64,000 nucleotides of DNA from the NCBI RefSeq assembly GCF_012911895.1, contig NZ_JAAXCV010000026.1, positions 165,202 through 229,201 of the forward strand. The letters are read 5' to 3'. The notes under the pieces were generated by a model. The model was not told where the DNA came from. It saw nothing but the letters and a program-made list of their open reading frames with translations, and made no database searches. Positions 59,231 to 64,000 of this stretch are shown here, in pieces (the first letter of the stretch is position 1; each line of letters opens with the position of its first letter). Source of the stretch: Bacillus sp. RO3 (lineage in GTDB: Bacteria > Bacillota > Bacilli > Bacillales > Bacillaceae_B). The position numbers were made by a program, and so were the translations under genes.

Positions 59231-59503
59231 TCATTGTTGATTGACACATTTAGCTACATCACTTCTTTCTTTCACTGATAAAACGATGATTGTTACACCT
59301 ATTATGCCAAAGGAAATCGCCAGTATAATAGGAACTGTTCCTACCTCTACTAAGGCAGTTCCAAAGATTCCATACCTTGTATCCCATCCCGGACCACCAT
59401 CACTTGCCAGCACACGTGAATAGACTGACGCTGAAATCAGTGCAGAACCGTATATGATTGAACTCACTAATAGAAACAGTAACCCCACAATAGGATTCTT
59501 CAA
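59231..59503 (-). CDS. Two-helix membrane protein, 90 aa
   Basis: Helices at 5-28 (IVGLLFLLVSSIIYGSALIS) and 52-78 (VGTVPIILAISFGIIGVTIIVL), with a Gly/Trp loop between. TTAGAGTTG precedes the start and gives a moderate ribosome site. No family recognised. Confidence 0.62.
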   Translation of the reverse strand: MKNPIVGLLFLLVSSIIYGSALISASVYSRVLASDGGPGWDTRYGIFGTALVEVGTVPIILAISFGIIGVTIIVLSVKERSDVAKCVNQQ

Positions 59504-59715
59504 CTCTAATCACCTCCAAAACACCTAAAATGAACATTCATTTCCGCTAGTCCAATAACTTCTACAAAAGAAGGGTTAATCCTTCTTTCTTAAAGGTTGA
59601 GCATTCATCTTCTTTTTAGGTAATACAGGGTTTATCCGATTTGCGATTAGTGATTAAATAATCGTACAAATAAAAAGACCACTGACCAACCCCCTAAACT
59701 AAATAACAAATCCTC

Positions 59716-60134
59716 CTAAATAATCTTCCCACTCACAGGTGAAGAAAGGTTCATCATCGTTAGGGCTCCCCGTACTCCATAGAGGAATCGATAAACTCTT
59801 CTAACAGCACATTATTTTCGGTTACTACCTTCACGATGTAACTGTATTCACCAGTCAATCTGTGACATTCTACAACGTGGGGATTTTCTTTACAAAATTC
59901 TCTGAAGGCTTTGCAGCGATGGGTTTTGATTAATATGAATGCTTTGACAGGTTTATGGACTTTTTCAGGGTTAATGATGGCTCTATATCCTTCAATCACT
60001 CCCTGCTCTTCCAGCTTCCTTACCCTCTCTGTAACGGCAGGGACTGAAAGGGATATTTGTTTGCCCAACTCCGTCATGGATATTCTGGCATTCACTTGTA
60101 ATAGATCTAGTATTTGAAGGTTTATAGTATCCAC
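59716..60134 (-). pseudogene. Lrp/AsnC-family regulator with a 3' frameshift
   Basis: Intact reading to 59760 gives 124 residues: an AsnC-type HTH (INLQILDLLQVNARISMTEL, SLSVPAVTERVRKLEEQGVI) and most of the RAM effector domain (HRLTGEYSYIVKVVTENN). It stops at EYGEP, about 15 residues short of the family. The +1 frame then continues as TMMNLSSPVSGKII to a TAG at 59716-59718, matching the usual family end after EYGEP. A one-base deletion explains this. Loss of the last strand may or may not abolish function. Divergent from the DUF1272-isochorismatase genes. Confidence 0.75.
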
Positions 60135-60279
60135 GATTCTCCACCTTCAATCTTATTGTGAAACCCAATCATTTCCTTAACTCCTTAAGAATAACAGTAA
60201 TAATTCCTAAAAAATAGTATATAAATAGAAGCTTCTTTTCCTTAAGATGATGGTAAGTCGAATAGAGAGGGGTTTGTTT

Positions 60280-60480
60280 ATGGGATTGAAAATGAAATCA
60301 AGATGTGAAAGGTGTGAGCAGAAACTGCAGGATGAGGCATTCATCTGTGTGCACGAATGTACGTTTTGCTCCAGATGTGCTGATGAAATGGCTCATATAT
60401 GCCCTAATTGTCACGGCGAACTGGTAAGAAGGCCGAAGCACGCTGCAGCATGTCCGGTAAGGAATGGAGGCAGACAATGA
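60280..60480 (+). CDS. DUF1272 zinc-ribbon-like protein
   Basis: 66 residues. CERCEQKL, CVHECTFCSRCADEMAHICPNCHGEL and a final CPVRNGGRQ provide the DUF1272 set of Cys/His residues, probably binding zinc. ATG at 60280 follows GAGAGGGG. The stop overlaps the start of the next gene (ATGA). Confidence 0.9.
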   Translation: MGLKMKSRCERCEQKLQDEAFICVHECTFCSRCADEMAHICPNCHGELVRRPKHAAACPVRNGGRQ

Positions 60481-61037
60481 AAAAGGCACTGCTTATTATA
60501 GATGTACAAGAGACGTTTCATCATCCTAAATGGGGGAAGAGAAATAACCCTGATGCAGAGGAAAATATGAAACTACTACTTAATGAATGGAGACACAGGG
60601 ATTCAGAAGTCATTTTCATTAAACATCTTTCTAAGGATCCCCAATCCGGTTTCCACCCTGACCATGAAGGGTCATGCATCAAAGAAATAGTCAAACCTCT
60701 CGAGGCAGAAACCGTAATGACGAAAGAGGTTAACAGCGCTTTTATAGGCACCTCACTAAAAAAACACTTAGATGATAGGGGGATTACAGAAGTAGTGATA
60801 ACAGGCTTGACTACTCCCCATTGCATCTCTACAACGACCAGGATGAGCGGAAATCTGGGATATCAAACGTATCTTGTATCAGATGCAACTGCCGCATTCG
60901 ATATGGATTATAAAGGCCGTTATATCGATTCAGAAACGGTGCATACTATGTCACTTGCTGCGCTGGATAATGAGTTTGCTACGGTGTTGACGACGGAGGA
61001 GCTTTTGGAACGATTGTTTAAAGACACAAGATGGTAA
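60477..61037 (+). CDS. Isochorismatase-family cysteine hydrolase
   Basis: 186 residues. The catalytic triad is visible: Asp in LLIIDVQETF, Lys in TVMTKEVNSAF, Cys in TGLTTPHCISTTTRM. The family includes nicotinamidases and isochorismatases; the substrate cannot be settled. Start MKKALLI at 60477 overlaps the DUF1272 stop. The divergent Lrp/AsnC gene may have regulated this pair. Confidence 0.9.
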   Translation: MKKALLIIDVQETFHHPKWGKRNNPDAEENMKLLLNEWRHRDSEVIFIKHLSKDPQSGFHPDHEGSCIKEIVKPLEAETVMTKEVNSAFIGTSLKKHLDDRGITEVVITGLTTPHCISTTTRMSGNLGYQTYLVSDATAAFDMDYKGRYIDSETVHTMSLAALDNEFATVLTTEELLERLFKDTRW

Positions 61038-61115
61038 TGCTTGCTTTTTATTGTTGCAGCATTTTTGCCCAATACTCGATAAGAAAGAGTCTTACCCAGT
61101 CTCGAAAAAGCCTCC

Positions 61116-61799
61116 TTAATCACCATCAATCTTCTCATCGTCCACCATTTGATCGTTTATCTGAGTGATTACGGTCCCCTTGGGTAAGTTCGAAATAAAC
61201 TTCTCGAGGGGAACAAATTTGTCTTCGTTAGAAAATATAAAGAACCCAGCCCCATCGTGAAAGATCGTGATAAAGGTTGTTTCTGCATCAATGTTGAATG
61301 TGGGGATGGACCGTTTCCTTTTTCTCCCCCACTCTATGACTTCCCCTAATTCAAACACGAGATTGTCGGAATAGGAAATGGCATAAAACTCATTTTGAGA
61401 TGGCAGCCAGTATGTTTCATTAAGTAAAAGAGCCAATTTATCCGGATCGTGAATCTTTGCAGTAAAGCAGGGCGGATGATAACGGTGCCTGCCCAATAAA
61501 TCATAGTAGCTTCTTTTTTCTTCCAGGTAATGCAGGGAGAATTCAATGTTATTCTGATTCAAGAACGTTATGTATTCCTCATCTTGTTCATCATAGACCA
61601 CAAAGGTGACAAATAAAGGATACTTGTTTTGGTGGATGAAAAACGTCAATAGGAAGTTTTTATTTTCCTCTATGTAATCTTCCCCATGAGCATTCACATA
61701 ATAGGCCTTGTCCAGTTCTCCATGGAGTCTTACATGATGCCCTGATTCATCTAAAAGTTCTTTTGAAATTCGTTTATCTTCAATCCATATTTCTGACAT
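61116..61799 (-). CDS. Conserved hypothetical protein, 227 aa
   Basis: Soluble, rich in aromatic and acidic residues (FLLTFFIHQNKYPLFVTFVVYDEQDEEYITF). The C-terminus is very acidic (DQMVDDEKIDGD). A central YHPPCFTAKIHDPDKLALLLNE recalls immunity/DUF-type proteins of Firmicutes, but I do not assign a family. Confidence 0.7.
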   Translation of the reverse strand: MSEIWIEDKRISKELLDESGHHVRLHGELDKAYYVNAHGEDYIEENKNFLLTFFIHQNKYPLFVTFVVYDEQDEEYITFLNQNNIEFSLHYLEEKRSYYDLLGRHRYHPPCFTAKIHDPDKLALLLNETYWLPSQNEFYAISYSDNLVFELGEVIEWGRKRKRSIPTFNIDAETTFITIFHDGAGFFIFSNEDKFVPLEKFISNLPKGTVITQINDQMVDDEKIDGD

Positions 61800-61838
61800 G
61801 TTTTTTGCTCCTGACTATGTTGTATTTACTCTATTATT

Positions 61839-62012
61839 TTATGCTTTTATACTGAGGTGTCCAAACCACCAGACAAAAAATAACATCACGGCAACGATAA
61901 ACCAACCAAGTGCAACAAGATGTTTTTTCTCTGCCTTTTTCTTACTTGAATTTGCAGCCGCTATGCCACCAACCAATGCAACGGACATTGCGAACCATGT
62001 CCAAAAATTCAT
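61839..62012 (-). CDS. Small two-helix membrane protein, 57 aa
   Basis: Start at 62012 (MNFWTWFAMSVALVG), with GAGGTACAAGTAAGG upstream; a 16-codon longer frame lacks a site. Two helices separated by SSKKKAEKKH. Unknown function. Confidence 0.65.
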   Translation of the reverse strand: MNFWTWFAMSVALVGGIAAANSSKKKAEKKHLVALGWFIVAVMLFFVWWFGHLSIKA

Positions 62013-62084
62013 CCTTACTTGTACCTCACTTAGCCCTTTCACCCGACGTCGATCCACCACCAGTTCACCTTTCGAAATTCATCA

Positions 62085-62594
62085 TTACTCCTGTTCTTCT
62101 AACCATTTTTTCACTTTATCCGCCATCTCTTTTTGTAAGTCATCTATATGTCCACTGTCTTGTTGAGCGAATTTCAAGTATTTGCGTGGAAACATTTTTT
62201 CTAATGAAGACTGATACATCGAACCATCCTGGGGTTCTATGTACTCAATAACAGTATATGATTCTTCTATTTTACTTAATCGGATGACGGCAGGTAATGA
62301 ATGTCCCGCTTGTATGTCTATTCCATCTGATTGATTAAAACCGCCGTAATAAGACCACATATAGACACTCAGGACACCGTCTTCCTCACTGGTCCCATAT
62401 ATTTTATGGACTTCAAATTGCTTATCAGTAGCAAAGTATGACGTGGCGTTTTTTTGAATAATGTAATCAGAAATGACCGTTTCCACTTCATCGGTTATGT
62501 GTTTATCTCCATCCTTTAGATTCTCATCACCGCCTGTACATGCCGCTAAAAATAATGCCCCTAATAATAAACATAACACCCTTACCTTCATCAA
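62085..62594 (-). CDS. Lipoprotein, 169 aa
   Basis: Signal MMKVRVLCLLLGALFLAAC with lipobox LAAC (Cys19), then a globular domain including SVYMWSYYGGFNQSDGIDIQAGHSLPAVIRL and YTVIEYIEPQDGSMYQSSLEKMFP. These strands recall small cystatin-fold lipoproteins, but no named family. Gene precedes the 57-aa membrane protein by about 70 nt. Confidence 0.75.
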   Translation of the reverse strand: MMKVRVLCLLLGALFLAACTGGDENLKDGDKHITDEVETVISDYIIQKNATSYFATDKQFEVHKIYGTSEEDGVLSVYMWSYYGGFNQSDGIDIQAGHSLPAVIRLSKIEESYTVIEYIEPQDGSMYQSSLEKMFPRKYLKFAQQDSGHIDDLQKEMADKVKKWLEEQE

Positions 62595-62748
62595 ACGTCA
62601 CCACCTAACCTCAAAAGCTATTCATCTGTAATCGCTATAAACGAATAAACAAACTTCTTACTTGTCTTGAAGTTCCTTTCGCCCTGTTTTGGTGAAAGTG
62701 ATATAATGTAACGAAAATTCACTCTTTTTAAGGAGAATGCCTTTCACT

Positions 62749-63240
62749 ATGAAATACACACTGACTGAATGTAAAGAGGATCGATATTTTGTTGGACTCA
62801 AATATCCCGGAGAGGTATCCATTCAACATTTAGGAGAAGCTGGCCTGCCATTTTTCTGGACGACGTTTTCTGAACAATTCTTTCAAAGCCACGTAAGCGA
62901 TCTCGTTCCCAAGGAAGAAGCGATCGGTTATATGAAGAGAATACTTGACCGGGATCGTGATCTCAACTATGAATACTATGCAGCATGTGAAGTAACACAA
63001 TTCGGTGAGACGGGCGACTTCGATAGAATCATCATTCCGAAAGGGCAATACTTATTTTTCGAGATTCTCTTTCGTGTCAAAGACCGTGAGATTGTATCGG
63101 TAGTTGACTTTTTACAGAAAGAATCGTCACTCAGGGATCGTGTGGACCTCTCCTATTGCTTTGAATACTATCCTGAAACGTTTAACCATAATGAAGAAGG
63201 CACCTTCTTTTATTTGGTTGTTCCGGTGAAGGAAGATTAG
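62749..63240 (+). CDS. GyrI-like/effector-binding-domain protein
   Basis: About 163 residues. KYTLTECKEDRYFVGLKYPG start, GYMKRILDRDRDLNYEYYAACEV, then FDRIIIPKGQYLFFEI and FEYYPETFNHNEEGTFFYLVVPV, the order of an AraC-type effector-binding (GyrI) fold. ATG 62749 is 12-13 nt after AAGGAG; the ATG at 62737 immediately adjoins that site. Probably a small-molecule binder. Confidence 0.75.
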   Translation: MKYTLTECKEDRYFVGLKYPGEVSIQHLGEAGLPFFWTTFSEQFFQSHVSDLVPKEEAIGYMKRILDRDRDLNYEYYAACEVTQFGETGDFDRIIIPKGQYLFFEILFRVKDREIVSVVDFLQKESSLRDRVDLSYCFEYYPETFNHNEEGTFFYLVVPVKED

Positions 63241-63276
63241 TAAGCTGCCCCGATTTTCAGCAGATGCCACTGAGCT

Positions 63277-63654
63277 TCATTTTGAATAGCTGTAATGAAA
63301 CTTAGTCTTTATTTTGAAAATGAAATAGGTCACCAAAAATAGAATGATTCCAACCTTATTAAACTGAAAAAATACCTTTACGACATCACCAAAAGTATGT
63401 AGTGGATGAAACCCGCTCAGAAGTAAGGTTGGAAAAACCGTGATCAGCATGACCAGATAATGAACAATGATCTGTTTACTAAAACTCCATTGTTTGATTT
63501 CATATACTACGCTGGCACAACCTAAGAAAAACGCGATCAGGCCATAATGATAGAAAATGCTTGAATGATCTGGCGACGTCTTCCATAGTGACATGAATAG
63601 AAAGAAAGCAAGGAGGATTATGCCTCTCATCAATCCTTTAATAAGTAGGTTCAT
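63277..63654 (-). CDS. DUF3021-like membrane protein
   Basis: 125 residues, four helices (LMRGIILLAFFLFMSLW, YGLIAFFLGCASVVYEI, IVHYLVMLITVFPTLLLSGF, GIILFLVTYFIFKI). VYEIKQWSFSKQIIVHYLVML fits DUF3021 proteins, often found with LytTR regulators, though none is here. Confidence 0.7.
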   Translation of the reverse strand: MNLLIKGLMRGIILLAFFLFMSLWKTSPDHSSIFYHYGLIAFFLGCASVVYEIKQWSFSKQIIVHYLVMLITVFPTLLLSGFHPLHTFGDVVKVFFQFNKVGIILFLVTYFIFKIKTKFHYSYSK

Positions 63655-64000
63655 TTCGTTTTCCTTCCTGTTTATCGTTCAATCGCTCATTTTGTAGGTC
63701 TTTATAGAGGAATTAATCATTGTTGATACTGCTCAAGATCATTCGTGGACAGTTTAAGCCTTGTTTTCATGCATACATGACACGTTCCATCACTCATTAA
63801 TCCTTTCTGCCACACATTTAATCCTGAATTGAACGAATTAATCCCTATTCAAATTAATTAATCCCCGACGAGAATAATCCGGTCCAACCCCATAAGTTTG
63901 GACACGTTCTTCAAACTTCTCAAGTATGCTTAGTTTTTCATTTTACTACCGCGCTTTCGCTTGCTCACCTCCAATTCTTTAAACTGGTTCCCAGTTCAAA
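63655..64000. other. Terminal gene-free stretch
   Basis: 346 nt to the window edge with no supported ORF, RNA or repeat. The 63780-63860 part is AT-rich with several AATTAAT-like stretches. Confidence 0.4.

Overview
The window is chromosomal DNA of a low-to-moderate GC, endospore-forming member of the Bacillaceae (Bacillus/Rossellomorea-like). Grounds: two RsbR-type stressosome proteins, an Spx paralog paired with a SaiR-type Rrf2 regulator, a KinB-like sporulation kinase, IDEAL-domain proteins, YhjB/YhjC- and YibE/F-type pairs, strong AGGAGG ribosome binding sites with frequent TTG/GTG starts, and a ~190-bp GC-rich repeat known from Bacillaceae intergenic regions. No rRNA, tRNA, CRISPR array, prophage or intact insertion sequence was seen.

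Layout. 1-2.7 kb: two RsbR paralogs, a lone DnaB_2-like domain and an unknown gene. 2.8-7.6 kb: a leftward catabolic operon (M20 N-carbamoyl-amino-acid hydrolase, YtcJ-like amidohydrolase, DUF3311 subunit, SSS symporter). 7.9-11.8 kb: a leftward operon around an unusual P1B-type ATPase (CGM in place of CPC) with three separate proteins sharing its N-terminal HxxPGRxRL domain. 12-34 kb: mostly single housekeeping or accessory genes (TetR/epimerase pair, SDR, VOC, NUDIX, fasciclin, MFS, histidine kinase, HAD, D-serine dehydratase, three CBO0543 membrane proteins, YibE/F pair, cupin-HD-GYP). 34.9-38.5 kb: a heterodimeric ABC exporter.

The highlight is 38.9-48.3 kb: a complete nicotianamine-like metallophore operon in the Staphylococcus order cntK-L-M-A-B-C-D-F-E (histidine racemase, aminobutyrate transferase, opine dehydrogenase, opine-metal importer, MFS exporter). 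It is preceded by a perfect Zur-type palindrome and a second degenerate one, so it reads as a zinc-starvation-induced staphylopine-type zincophore system in a Bacillaceae host.

48.5-50 kb: spx paralog, saiR-like rrf2 and an IDEAL gene. Four copies of the operator ACTGTAA-N9-TTACAGT lie upstream of these genes, two of them in identical geometry over sigma-A promoters. 50-64 kb: an ABC-2 exporter, a DUF2975-XRE-DUF817 operon, a GDPD, two GNATs, a HAD phosphatase, a frameshifted Lrp/AsnC gene divergent from DUF1272-isochorismatase genes, and small membrane proteins and lipoproteins.

A family of palindromes built on GAGGGACGGACCTC recurs about a dozen times. Two copies run into gene ends and supply the last codons of an MFS transporter and a GNAT acetyltransferase (shared residues EGRTS). 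Several genes below usual ORF cut-offs (39, 58, 40 and 24 codons) have strong Shine-Dalgarno sequences and are listed.
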